This document shows positions 36,583 through 44,833 of a stretch of DNA of 64,000 bases, in pieces. The position numbers and the translations under genes were made by a program. Positions within the stretch are counted from its first letter, which is position 1. Every line of letters starts with the position of its first letter. Origin of the DNA: Acidobacteriota bacterium (GTDB lineage Bacteria; Acidobacteriota; Terriglobia; Terriglobales; Acidobacteriaceae); the NCBI GenBank assembly GCA_016196065.1, contig JACPYL010000012.1:372001-436000 (forward strand). The letters run 5' to 3'. A model generated the notes under the pieces. It saw only the letters and a program-made list of their open reading frames with translations, made no database searches and was not told where the DNA came from.

Positions 36583-37053
36583 TTGCGAACCTTCCCTTGC
36601 TTCTACGTGATCGTGCTCTTGCTGGCGAGCCTGGTGGCTTGCTCCAAACCGGAAACTCCCGCTCCCGAACCCTCGGCCGCGTCACAGGAAACTGGACTCG
36701 AACGGATTCCGGAGCCAGACTCCACAAAATTCCCGCGGATGCAGGATCTCGCGCAGTGGAAAAATCCTCAGCTGGTCGTACGTGAGGATGGCATCGGATT
36801 GGTCGACGTGGAAAATCACGAGATTCATATTCTGAAAATGGAGCAGGTGGAAGCCGAACTCGTGTCGCTCCCTGAAACTGCATGGCCCTACGGCCGCGCC
36901 GTACTTCTCAGCCAGGCTGCACCGTCCGACAACTCCGACCAGGCGAAGGCCAAACTGCGGGAGAACCGCGGCTTGCTCGTCGGTACGCTGAAGAGCCTGC
37001 AGGTGCAGATCCGCGAAGCGCCGGGAACGGAAATCCTGCCTCCGAAACAATGA
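36583..37053 (+). CDS. Small lipoprotein between panB and panC
   Basis: From the TTG at 36583 the protein has 156 residues. It begins with a lipoprotein signal (VIVLLLASLVAC, lipobox LVAC), followed by a Pro/Glu/Ser linker and a small domain (KNPQLVVREDGIGLVDVENHEIHILKMEQ). The frame is open to 36448 inside panB, but only the TTG gives a clean signal; GGAG lies 10 bases upstream. Its stop overlaps the panC ATG by 4 bp, so panC translation is coupled to it. Function unknown; it should be anchored in the inner or outer membrane. Confidence 0.75.
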   Translation: MRTFPCFYVIVLLLASLVACSKPETPAPEPSAASQETGLERIPEPDSTKFPRMQDLAQWKNPQLVVREDGIGLVDVENHEIHILKMEQVEAELVSLPETAWPYGRAVLLSQAAPSDNSDQAKAKLRENRGLLVGTLKSLQVQIREAPGTEILPPKQ

Positions 37054-37895
37054 ATATCTATCGCTCGCTCGGCGAAACCCGCGCCGCGTGCCGTGTTCTG
37101 CGGGCAAGTGGCAAGCGGCTGGGACTTGTGCCCACCATGGGTGCGTTGCATGCGGGACATCTCTCCCTGGTGCGCGCTGCGCGAGCGCAGTGCGATGCGG
37201 TTGCGGTTTCTCTGTTCGTCAACCCAACTCAGTTTGGTCCTACCGAAGATCTTGCGAAATATCCGCGGCCATTCGAGCGCGACCGTGAATTGCTGGAAAA
37301 AGAGGGCGTCGCAATTCTCTTCGCACCTTCCGCGGACGAAATGTATCCCAAGGGAGAAGGGACCTGGGTTGTGGTCGATGGATTGAGCGAGAAACTCGAC
37401 GGACGTTCGCGTCCCGGACACTTTCGCGGCGTGGCGACCGTAGTCTCGAAACTGTTCCACATCTTTGAGCCGGACGCCGCCTTCTTCGGACAGAAAGATG
37501 CGGCCCAATCCGCGATCATCCGGCGATTGGTGCGCGATCTGAATTTCCCGGTGGAGATCGTGATCTGCCCTATCGTACGTGAGTCGGATGGCCTGGCGAT
37601 GAGTTCACGGAATGCGTATCTCAGTCCGGAAGAGCGCCAGCGCGCATTGGTGCTCCGGCAATCATTGATTCTGGTGGAAGAAAAGTTTCGAGCAGGAGAA
37701 AGAAATGCGGCGAGACTCATCGTCGCCGCTCGCGAAGTTTTTACCGCGCAACCACAAGTTCGGTTGGACTATTTTGAGATTGTCGATCCCGACACGCTCG
37801 ATCCGGTCGAACAAGTCTTGCAACCGGCGCTGGCCGCGGTCGCCGCCTACGTCGGGAATACGCGCCTCATTGACAACATTGTTTTGCGGGATTGA
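37050..37895 (+). CDS. panC: Pantothenate synthetase
   Basis: The 281-residue enzyme joins pantoate and beta-alanine with ATP. It has VPTMGALHAGHLSLVR with the HIGH-like HAGH at 34-37, SLFVNPTQFGPTEDL, the GQKDAAQ block, CPIVRESDGLAMSSRN and YFEIVDPDTL. The ATG at 37050 overlaps the lipoprotein stop. The frame continues upstream to 36882, but the HIGH-class fold begins at the chosen start. With panB this gives two of the pantothenate steps; panE and panD are not in the window. Confidence 0.96.
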   Translation: MNIYRSLGETRAACRVLRASGKRLGLVPTMGALHAGHLSLVRAARAQCDAVAVSLFVNPTQFGPTEDLAKYPRPFERDRELLEKEGVAILFAPSADEMYPKGEGTWVVVDGLSEKLDGRSRPGHFRGVATVVSKLFHIFEPDAAFFGQKDAAQSAIIRRLVRDLNFPVEIVICPIVRESDGLAMSSRNAYLSPEERQRALVLRQSLILVEEKFRAGERNAARLIVAAREVFTAQPQVRLDYFEIVDPDTLDPVEQVLQPALAAVAAYVGNTRLIDNIVLRD

Positions 37896-37943
37896 GTCAC
37901 TGACAAACGATTCAATGAGTCAATGCCCGATGATTCCATTGCC

Positions 37944-39509
37944 TCACTTGACGGTCGGATACTTGATCCCCAACTGCTCGAGATAGGTTTTGTACTTCGC
38001 AGGATCGTAGTAGTACTTCTGCATCTCCGTGCGGAACTTTGCCATTTTCTCTTTGTTCATATCAATGGCTGGTTGGTCGTCGGAGGAAATCAGAGGCGTG
38101 TATTTCATGTCTTTCGTCTGCACGTCTTTGTAGTAGGACCATGCCTTAGGCAGCGCGTCGGCCGTGACCATCAAATCGAGTGCGGTCAATGCCTGTACTT
38201 TCGCTCCGGCCAAAGATCCTTTATGTGCGATCGGAGTGGCCATCGCTACCGCGTCGGCCCAGCTATGACCGGGAGTGTGCGGAATGTTTGCCGGATATCG
38301 CAAATAGACCATCGGCACCACCCACGAAATATCGCCGACATCGTCCGATCCGCCTGACTCGGTTTCGGGGGATGGGGGCTTTAACTCTTCGACCTTGGCG
38401 TTCAGTCCGTCTTCCTTCTTGCCCAATTCCTTTTGCAACGCTTTCGCCAGGGTCTGGTCCGCCGCATCCCACGTCGGCATGCCGACCGATTCGATGTTCT
38501 TCTGCTGGAGTTCGGCAATCACTTTATTGAAGTGGGGAGGCCACGCCGAGCCCACCACCTTCTTGGTGAAGGTAGTGCCGGTCATCTCCGTGGCAGCTTT
38601 TGCCATCGTGTCGCCGAGTTCGTAAAGTTCGCGAATGTGCGGATAATCCAGTTCGCGGAAGTAGTACCAGACGCCGGCTTCGGACGGCACGACGTTCGGC
38701 TGATCTCCGCCATTTACAATCACGTAATGAGAACGTTGTTGTAGTCGTAGATGTTCACGGCGGAAATTCCAGCCCGTATCCATCAACTCGACTGCATCGA
38801 GCGCGCTACGCCCGTCCCACGGGGCACCAGCTGCGTGGGACGCTTTGCCGTGGAAGTAATACTGGACTGAGACCAGCCCCTGCGGTGCGAAAGTCTGGCC
38901 ATAGCCCGTGCCAAAGTCCTCGGATACATGCACGCCCAGCACCGCGTCTACATCCTTGAATAGACCCGCACGGACGTAGTATGCCTTTGTGCCCAGCAAC
39001 TCTTCCGCCACGCCCGGCATGATCTTCAGCGTGCCGGCAATCTTGTGTTCCTGCATCAATTCCTTGAGCACGAGCGCCGCCGTCACATTCACGGCCATCC
39101 CGGAGTTGTGCCCTTCGCCATGTCCGGGAGCGCCGTCGATCATGGGATCGTGATAGGCGACTCCGGGTTTCTGCGAGGCTCGCGGGATGCAATCGATGTC
39201 GGTGATGAATCCAATGACGGGCTTGCCGGATCCGTAAGTCGCGACCCAAGCCGTCGGAATCCCCGCCACACCACGCTCGACCGTAAATCCGTTTTTCTCC
39301 AGAAGGCTCGTCACATACTTCGAAGTCTCAACTTCCTGAAAGCCCAGTTCGCCGTAGCTGAAAATCTGATCCACCATCTGCTGGACGAGTTGTTGCCGGG
39401 CGTCGACCTTGGAGAGCGCTTCTTTTTTAAGGGCATCGAGGTTGGTCTGGGCAAAAACAAGTGAAGACAATGCGAATAGCACAAGCACAAAGCGGCGACA
39501 TTGCTGCAT
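37944..39509 (-). CDS. Secreted M20 amidohydrolase (AbgB-like)
   Basis: The 521-residue protein has a signal peptide (CRRFVLVLFALSSLVFAQ) and an M20D-type amidohydrolase body: FITDIDCIPRASQKPG, the metal-binding GHGEGHNSG, VAEELLGTKA and GKASHAAGAPWDGRSALDAVE in the lid. The C-terminal half has SDDVGDISWVVP and HTPGHSW. The closest characterised relatives are the p-aminobenzoyl-glutamate hydrolase subunit B type, but those are cytoplasmic; here export is predicted. Substrate not inferred. It is convergent with panC. Confidence 0.87.
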   Translation of the reverse strand: MQQCRRFVLVLFALSSLVFAQTNLDALKKEALSKVDARQQLVQQMVDQIFSYGELGFQEVETSKYVTSLLEKNGFTVERGVAGIPTAWVATYGSGKPVIGFITDIDCIPRASQKPGVAYHDPMIDGAPGHGEGHNSGMAVNVTAALVLKELMQEHKIAGTLKIMPGVAEELLGTKAYYVRAGLFKDVDAVLGVHVSEDFGTGYGQTFAPQGLVSVQYYFHGKASHAAGAPWDGRSALDAVELMDTGWNFRREHLRLQQRSHYVIVNGGDQPNVVPSEAGVWYYFRELDYPHIRELYELGDTMAKAATEMTGTTFTKKVVGSAWPPHFNKVIAELQQKNIESVGMPTWDAADQTLAKALQKELGKKEDGLNAKVEELKPPSPETESGGSDDVGDISWVVPMVYLRYPANIPHTPGHSWADAVAMATPIAHKGSLAGAKVQALTALDLMVTADALPKAWSYYKDVQTKDMKYTPLISSDDQPAIDMNKEKMAKFRTEMQKYYYDPAKYKTYLEQLGIKYPTVK

Positions 39510-39641
39510 GAGAGAAGTTCTCCTGGGTAACGACTGAGCAGAAACAATACGCGGAGTGATGGCCGGAGTCCAGACGGTAGCGCCGGCTGTCGTGGTAAGA
39601 ATGCTTATGACGCCAGATCAAGGGCGGAAAGTGAAGAAACA

Positions 39642-40043
39642 ATGCGATCGGAATTGCTGAGATTCAACGGCGCCGTCGAGCGCGATCCCGCCATCGATGC
39701 GTGGATGAAAGAACACGCAGGCGAATTAGGAGACATCGCGCATCAATGGTTTGAATTAATGCGAAAATGCGGGGACGAAGTCCGGGAGCTTTTGCATGAC
39801 GGCTGTCCGGTTGCATGTTTAGGCGATGCGCCGTTCGCCTACGTCAATGTATTCACTTCGCACGTAAATGTGGGGTTCTTTCAGGGAGCAGGGCTATCGG
39901 ATCCGGATCGCCTATTGCAAGGCGCGGGAAAGTTCATGCGCCATGTGAAGCTGAGGCCGGGAACGTCCGCCAACGCAGCCGCGCTAAACAGGCTCATCAC
40001 CGCGGCGTACGCAGACATAAAAGACCGCGTTGAAAACGGCTAG
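39642..40043 (+). CDS. DUF1801 domain protein
   Basis: The 133-residue soluble protein matches the DUF1801/YdhG-like fold: FAYVNVFTSHVNVGFFQGAGLSDPDRLLQGAGKFMRHVKLRP in its second half. The family is of unknown function and often appears near DNA-damage or regulatory genes. It is followed 19 bp later by the convergent DNA glycosylase gene. The start ATG at 39642 has GGAAAG-like bases upstream (GCGGAAAG). Confidence 0.82.
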   Translation: MRSELLRFNGAVERDPAIDAWMKEHAGELGDIAHQWFELMRKCGDEVRELLHDGCPVACLGDAPFAYVNVFTSHVNVGFFQGAGLSDPDRLLQGAGKFMRHVKLRPGTSANAAALNRLITAAYADIKDRVENG

Positions 40044-40062
40044 CTCGCGTGGAGTGCTGGCG

Positions 40063-40686
40063 CTACGCCTTCGGCCCTGACACGAAGCGGCTCCCGGCAA
40101 TCAAATAGCGCAACGGCATGGCGGCGGCTTTCATAATCCCGATCCTCGGCGTGACCATCACGCGGCGCACGCGATAGCCGTCATCGCCAATTCGCAAGTC
40201 TGATTGCGCGCTGACAAAGTTCTTCCCGTTATCCCGTTCGCGGGTCACGCCCAAGGCCTCGGCCATCCGCCCCGGGCCGGAGGAAATTTTCGGGAGATCG
40301 CTTTCCTTCTTCACCGCGACCCCACGAGCGGCCGCCATTTGCGCGACTCCCACGACAGGCTCCATCGCACGAAACAACACGGCGCCCGCAACCCCCTCCC
40401 GGCGGCAGGTCACGTTGAGACAGAAATGCATCCCGTAGATGAAATAGACATAGGCGAATCCCGGAGGCCCGAACATGACTTCATTGCGGGGAGTCTTGCC
40501 GATAAACGAATGGGACGCTTCGTCGTGTTTTCCGAGATAGGCTTCGGTTTCAACGATGCGCCCGGCCAAGACCGCGCCCGGAGTAGTCCGGATCAGCAGT
40601 TTTCCGAGAAGCGCTCGTGCCACCCGTCTCGGGTCGCGATCGAAAAATTCCTTTTTCAGCCAGGCCACTTGACCGAGTTCCTTCAT
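40063..40686 (-). CDS. 3-methyladenine DNA glycosylase (AAG/MPG family)
   Basis: The 207-residue protein matches the alkyladenine glycosylase fold. It removes alkylated or deaminated purines from DNA. Signatures are ARALLGKLLIR, GRIVETEAYLGKHDEASHSF with the catalytic Glu, FGPPGFAYVYFIYGMHFCLNV with the intercalating Tyr, and SGPGRMAEALGV. The length is standard for the bacterial form. The start ATG is at 40686 and a palindromic -10 box at 40722-40731 can serve it. Confidence 0.93.
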   Translation of the reverse strand: MKELGQVAWLKKEFFDRDPRRVARALLGKLLIRTTPGAVLAGRIVETEAYLGKHDEASHSFIGKTPRNEVMFGPPGFAYVYFIYGMHFCLNVTCRREGVAGAVLFRAMEPVVGVAQMAAARGVAVKKESDLPKISSGPGRMAEALGVTRERDNGKNFVSAQSDLRIGDDGYRVRRVMVTPRIGIMKAAAMPLRYLIAGSRFVSGPKA

Positions 40687-40721
40687 GAACCTCCGATAGC
40701 CGAAGAAAGAGTTTCCTGGCC

Positions 40722-40731
40722 TACAATTGTA
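40722..40731. promoter_or_regulatory. Symmetric divergent -10 box
   Basis: TACAATTGTA is a perfect palindrome that reads TACAAT on each strand. It lies between the divergent DNA glycosylase and secreted-protein genes at a suitable distance from both starts. A second weak box (TAAAAT) follows on the plus strand. Confidence 0.45.
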
Positions 40732-40797
40732 AAATCAATCGCAGAGAAAGCCGCACGGCAGGGGTGCAACGGCTGGCGGATCTGAAAGGGGCGTGTC

Positions 40798-41355
40798 ATG
40801 GTACGCAGAATTCTACCGATCGCAACGATTGTCCTGATGGCGGCATTCGCCATCGCGCAAGCCATTCCTGCCGGAACTCCGGTCACAGTTCGCATCGGCT
40901 CTGAAATCAGTTCAGGCACAGCAGCAGTCGGCCAGGCGTTTGAAGGGTCCCTGGCAAAAAGCCTGGTGGTCGGCGGCAAGACTCTTGCCCCCGCTGGCAG
41001 CGCCGTGCGCGGCAAAGTCACGCTCGCCAAGTCCAGCGGACGTCTGCATGCTCCCGGCCAATTGTCGATTCGCCTGACTTCGATTCGCGTCAACGGACAC
41101 TCGGTCGGCGTTTCCAGCAGTTCGTATCACGTCACCGGCAAGGGTCACATGAAGAGTAATGCGACCAAGATCGGTGGAGGCGCTGCGGCTGGCGCGATCA
41201 TCGGCGCACTTGCAGGAGGCGGAAAAGGCGCTGCCATCGGCACCGTGGTAGGCGCAGGAGCGGGCACCGGTGTGGCCGCTGCTACCGGCAAAGAGGAAGC
41301 CATCATCCCCGCCGAACACGCCGTGACGTTCACGGTCACGAGCCAGACGAAATAA
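40798..41355 (+). CDS. Secreted glycine-rich protein, paralogue of the gene at 10.5 kb
   Basis: The 185-residue protein has a signal peptide (RRILPIATIVLMAAFAIAQA). The first half has the same block order as the secreted protein at 10457-11029 (see that entry). It differs by a glycine/alanine-rich segment at about 120-160 (GGGAAAGAIIGALAGGGKG), which resembles the glycine-zipper of outer-membrane-associated proteins. It ends IPAEHAVTFTVTSQTK. Function unknown; likely periplasmic or outer-membrane associated. Confidence 0.78.
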   Translation: MVRRILPIATIVLMAAFAIAQAIPAGTPVTVRIGSEISSGTAAVGQAFEGSLAKSLVVGGKTLAPAGSAVRGKVTLAKSSGRLHAPGQLSIRLTSIRVNGHSVGVSSSSYHVTGKGHMKSNATKIGGGAAAGAIIGALAGGGKGAAIGTVVGAGAGTGVAAATGKEEAIIPAEHAVTFTVTSQTK

Positions 41356-41367
41356 AACACTAGAGAT

Positions 41368-41448
41368 TTGTCATCCTGAGCGCGTGGGGACGGGTCTTCG
41401 ACCCGTCCAGGACAGGTCGAAGACCTGTCCCCACGCTCAGGATGACAA
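41368..41448. repeat. Long cloverleaf-like nested palindrome
   Basis: Outer arms TTGTCATCCTGAGCG and CGCTCAGGATGACAA extend a middle stem (TGGGGAC with GTCCCCA) around the same two hairpins seen at 22394-22443 (ACGGGTCTTCGACCCGT and CAGGTCGAAGACCTG). It fills most of the gap between two convergent genes. Confidence 0.8.
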
Positions 41449-41461
41449 TCTTGTGGAGGGT

Positions 41462-41496
41462 TACCTCTGCAATCTCACCTCTAACCTCTGACCTAT
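41462..41496. repeat. Five phased heptads at the end of bcp
   Basis: Five 7-bp units run in register up to 3 bases before the bcp stop, closely matching the right arm of the 34.6 kb element (GCAATCT, CACCTCT, AACCTCT in order). The inverted left arm is absent; the cloverleaf element takes its place. Confidence 0.75.
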
Positions 41497-41498
41497 TT

Positions 41499-41957
41499 TC
41501 ACCTGCTCTTCAGCCATGCCAGCACTTCTTCCGCGTGGCCTGCTGCCTTCACTTTGTCGAAGATGTGCTGGATTTTGCCATCCGGTCCGATCACGAAGGT
41601 CATTCGTGAAATGCCTTTGAAAATCCTTCCATACATGCTCTTGTCTTTGATCACGCCGAAGGCATTGCAGATGGTTTTGTCGGTATCAGCCAGCAATGGG
41701 TAGGGAAGGTGATACTTTTCCTGAAATTTCTTCTGTTTGGCGACGGAATCGGCGGAAATGCCGAACAGGACCGCTCCCGTCTTCTTGATCTGGGTGTATG
41801 CGTCGCGGAACCCACACGCTTCTTTGGTACAGCCGGGGGTGTCGGCCTTGGGATAGAAAAACATCACGATTGTTTTGCCCCGAAAATCTTTCAAGGCAAC
41901 TTCTTTGCCGTTCTCATCCGTCGTATTGAAGTCGGGGGCCTTATCATTGACTTCCAT
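41499..41957 (-). CDS. bcp: Thioredoxin-dependent peroxiredoxin (Bcp/PrxQ)
   Basis: The 152-residue protein reduces peroxides with thioredoxin. The peroxidatic Cys43 is in DTPGCTKEAC, with Cys48 as the usual PrxQ resolving cysteine. FRGKTIVMFFYPKAD and the final AEEVLAWLKSR are typical. The frame continues upstream to 42110, but family length and the MEVNDKAPDF start fix the ATG at 41957. That ATG lies in CCATGG and overlaps the start of the plus-strand gene. Confidence 0.93.
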   Translation of the reverse strand: MEVNDKAPDFNTTDENGKEVALKDFRGKTIVMFFYPKADTPGCTKEACGFRDAYTQIKKTGAVLFGISADSVAKQKKFQEKYHLPYPLLADTDKTICNAFGVIKDKSMYGRIFKGISRMTFVIGPDGKIQHIFDKVKAAGHAEEVLAWLKSR

Positions 41958-43191
41958 GGAAGCATCTTCTCCTAACCGCAATTGGTTATATCGCACCGGG
42001 ATACTTGCCGTCACGCTGCTTGTCAGTATCCCCATGGCGGCACAGGGCACGATTGCCCAGTATGGACGCCGCTCGTCCGTTTCCAAGGGGCCGCGAGCTC
42101 TCGGAATCATTCAGCTCTTTCCCAACGGGAAAGCGCACTTGATCCCCGTTGCGATCACCGTCGATGGCAAGTTCTTCGATGCCAGCTCCTACAAGGGATC
42201 TCCCGTTCCCATGGCGCTCGATTTCGGTGTCGTCTATGAAGGATTCCGCACAGGGGTCTCGCAGGGCGTCTTCACGATCACCCAGCCGGGACAGGCGGGA
42301 CACGTCTGGATGGCCGAAGGCACATGGCTTGCCGCCGGCGCCAAGGCTCCGCAAAAAGGGATGAAGTACGAGACTCCGAAGATTGAAGACAAGGACGCGC
42401 CTCCCCGCCTGCAGCGCGGGGGCGCCAAGCCGGCGGATCCAGCCGACAAGCCTGCGCCGCCGCCCGCGCCCAAACCGCAGGAGAGCGCAAAGTCCGCCGA
42501 GCCTCCGCCATTCGAAGATCCGAACCGGCCCATTCTTCGTCGTGGAAAGCCCGATCCTGCTGCGCGCCACGAACTGGTCAAGAACTTCGACGAAGAAGCG
42601 AAGGCTAACAAGGATGTTCTGAACATTCAGATCTTTCCAGCGATCTCCGACGCCGCCGGCCCCGACGCGAGGCCCTTTAATTTTGATCTTCGTGGTGGAG
42701 AAGAAGCTGGCTATCGCGCCAAGATGCTCGAATTGGCATCCGCGGAGTTGGCCAAAGCCAACGCGGCACCGCCGGAGATTCCGACTGCCAAGTCGCGCAA
42801 AACGGCCAACGCCCGCAAGGCTGTACCAACATCGTTTGACGACGTCCACCTGCGCATTTTCGATCTGTCCAATTCGAATGATCCAGTACTGATCCTCTCC
42901 GCCAAAGTGCGGCCTCCGGCGAATCCCAACATCGCGCCGGTTGATGGCGAGGAAATCACGCTCGTCGCCCGTCCCAACCTGGACGGCGATCTGCGCCGCC
43001 TGTTCTTCGCGAAGACGGATGCGCATCATCTCGAAGTCACTCCGCGGATGGAACTGATCGATGCCGTGGACGCCGACGGCGACGGCCGCGGCGAACTGCT
43101 CTTCCGCCGCACTTTCGATACTGGCAGCGCCTACGCAATCTACCGCGCAACTGCGGATCGGCTATGGCCGCTCTATGAAGCGACGCCGTAG
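41956..43191 (+). CDS. Secreted protein with disordered linker, function unknown
   Basis: From the ATG at 41956 the protein has 411 residues. A signal peptide (NWLYRTGILAVTLLVSIPMAAQ) is followed by a beta-rich block (LGIIQLFPNGKAHLIPVAITVDGKFFDAS), then a long Pro/Ala/Lys-rich linker (about 130-200, PADKPAPPPAPKPQ), and a C-terminal region with AVDADGDGRGELLFRR, a calcium-loop or FG-GAP-like hint. I do not recognise the family. No ribosome site is seen; TATCAT ends 8 bases before the ATG, so it may be leaderless. Its start codon overlaps that of bcp on the other strand. Confidence 0.7.
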   Translation: MEASSPNRNWLYRTGILAVTLLVSIPMAAQGTIAQYGRRSSVSKGPRALGIIQLFPNGKAHLIPVAITVDGKFFDASSYKGSPVPMALDFGVVYEGFRTGVSQGVFTITQPGQAGHVWMAEGTWLAAGAKAPQKGMKYETPKIEDKDAPPRLQRGGAKPADPADKPAPPPAPKPQESAKSAEPPPFEDPNRPILRRGKPDPAARHELVKNFDEEAKANKDVLNIQIFPAISDAAGPDARPFNFDLRGGEEAGYRAKMLELASAELAKANAAPPEIPTAKSRKTANARKAVPTSFDDVHLRIFDLSNSNDPVLILSAKVRPPANPNIAPVDGEEITLVARPNLDGDLRRLFFAKTDAHHLEVTPRMELIDAVDADGDGRGELLFRRTFDTGSAYAIYRATADRLWPLYEATP

Positions 43192-43233
43192 GTCAAGACC
43201 CGCTTAGACAGCAAGGCCGCCGCACGTGGAAAG

Positions 43234-43614
43234 TTGTTCCCGTCGCATCTCTTTCGGGGTCTTATCCAGAGTGTGGACTTTGATGAGGCGGAAAAGGTCA
43301 TGCTGGCGTGTACCAGACTTCGGATTGATCGCGCGGATGGCTCGGTAGCAATCGAATACCGGATCGAGAGCGACAATGTGGAAATGCGTGTTCTCCCGCC
43401 GGGGAGCCGAACGCGATCCGAGCGAGTGATCGAGTGGCTCCGCTTGACCTCGGACCAACTGCGAGACCAAGTCGAATTAAATCCCCTCTTGTCGCGATGG
43501 TTGCAGCGCCGGATGGGCGTTCGACGCCTGCTCCGGGCTTGCTCCAACCGCCGTCGATTACTTTCGCGGGAACTTTATGCCGAAATCGCAATTCCTGCCG
43601 GCTGGCACTCGTAA
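43234..43614 (+). CDS. Hypothetical protein
   Basis: A 126-residue frame with a TTG start and a GTGGAAAG upstream; in-frame GTG 43273 and ATG 43300 are alternatives. The middle (DGSVAIEYRIESDNVEMRVLPPG) looks like a small beta sheet and the end is Arg/Leu-rich and helical. It fills the gap between two same-strand genes. No family recognised. A long frame on the opposite strand here has a poor amino acid pattern and is not favoured. Confidence 0.45.
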   Translation: MFPSHLFRGLIQSVDFDEAEKVMLACTRLRIDRADGSVAIEYRIESDNVEMRVLPPGSRTRSERVIEWLRLTSDQLRDQVELNPLLSRWLQRRMGVRRLLRACSNRRRLLSRELYAEIAIPAGWHS

Positions 43615-43665
43615 GATTGCTGTATGCAGAGGGAGCTTCTCTTCTGCTGCGAGGTCTAAGCAGTT

Positions 43666-44745
43666 ATGCCCAAACTGCCGGCTCAGGTGTGGATGGGCAT
43701 GATCCTGCTCGGCGTGAGTCTCACCACGTTTATCGGCGTTCGCCAGTGGATGAAGTCGCGGACACTTGTCCCACTGGATATGCCGGTCTCACTTGCTCGC
43801 GGTCACACCAAGACGGGTCCGTTTAAGATCAATCTCAATGATTACTACAGCGTAAATATCGACACTGATTGGGCACGGTTTGGTGATCCGAACTGTCCCG
43901 CGTATGACCGGGTGAAGGCGCAATGGATCCTCTACAAGGATGGCCGAGAATTCTCGCAGTGGCATGAGTCCACGCCCTACACTTCTCTCGACGGCTTCCG
44001 CGGCGAAGAAGGCACGTATGATCTCGATCTGGAAATCCTGTCGGACACCGCCTGCCTGAATCCTGGTAACCCGAGACTAGTCGTTCGTACTGACGCAGAT
44101 GACTATGAAGACAGCACGCGATCGATCTTGTGGGCGTCAGTTCTCGGCGTGTCACTTGGAACGGCTCTATTGATCTTGGGTAGCATCGCCTTCTCAGGCG
44201 AGGTTCGTCCGGGAACCACGCGCATCTCGGACGCTGTTACCATCGGCCAGAATTTCCAATGGGCTCAAAAGCTCCCGTTGAAAAAGAGATTTTCGCTTGT
44301 GCCGGCATTTGCCTTGGTTGCGGTACCTGTTCTTTTCGTTCCGTGGCTAGCATTTCTCATCATCCAGCCCCTAACCCCAATCGGGCTGTTCGTCCAAGTT
44401 CTGAAACCTGGTCAATTGGCCCCAAAGAGTGACCCACTGAGTCAACCCGTGCTGGTTCAAGTTGTTGATGCCGGTCCTCGTGTGGAGCCCAATCTTCTGG
44501 TCAATTCGAATGCTGTGACCTGGGACCGATTGGAGAGCGTGTTGAAAAATGAACTCAAGGTCCGTTCAACGTGGGTTGTACAGGTGGAGTCCGACCCGAA
44601 CGTCCCATGGGCGAGTGCAGTGAATGTGATGGACACCGCAAAAGGACTGCACGCAAAGGTCTTCCTGCTGACCTCGCCGCCTTCTCACAAGGCCGAACAA
44701 ACGCAAAAATCTGCCATTCAATCCGGTAGTGCCCGTCCCCGGTAG
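43666..44745 (+). CDS. Membrane protein with C-terminal ExbD/TolR-like domain
   Basis: The 359-residue protein has an N-terminal membrane helix (about 8-23), a soluble beta region (about 45-145) with lectin-like or Ig-like spacing, two more hydrophobic helices (about 150-170 and 210-240), and a C-terminal domain (about 270-340). The last reads PNLLVNSNAVTWDRLESVLK, TWVVQVESDPNVPWASAVNVMDTAKG, KVFLLT, matching the periplasmic fold of ExbD/TolR (beta-alpha-beta, 'NG...V...L...L', 'V.I.AD..V.Y..VV.VMD.A'). No ExbB/TolQ is adjacent. I do not know this architecture. Confidence 0.7.
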   Translation: MPKLPAQVWMGMILLGVSLTTFIGVRQWMKSRTLVPLDMPVSLARGHTKTGPFKINLNDYYSVNIDTDWARFGDPNCPAYDRVKAQWILYKDGREFSQWHESTPYTSLDGFRGEEGTYDLDLEILSDTACLNPGNPRLVVRTDADDYEDSTRSILWASVLGVSLGTALLILGSIAFSGEVRPGTTRISDAVTIGQNFQWAQKLPLKKRFSLVPAFALVAVPVLFVPWLAFLIIQPLTPIGLFVQVLKPGQLAPKSDPLSQPVLVQVVDAGPRVEPNLLVNSNAVTWDRLESVLKNELKVRSTWVVQVESDPNVPWASAVNVMDTAKGLHAKVFLLTSPPSHKAEQTQKSAIQSGSARPR

Positions 44746-44833
44746 TCCTCGCCTCAAAATGTCAGCACACCGAGGCTTCGAACGTAGATCGCCTGCCCCT
44801 GGTTTACAATGACCCGTCTGCGAGGTGATCTCC

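Noticed and set aside
41986-43029. Minus-strand frame opposite the secreted protein at 41956
   Set aside because: Arg-rich shadow frame; the plus strand has a signal peptide and ordered domains.
43173-43547. Minus-strand frame in the gap after the 41956 gene
   Set aside because: Ser/Arg-rich with no hydrophobic pattern; the plus-strand frame there is more protein-like.
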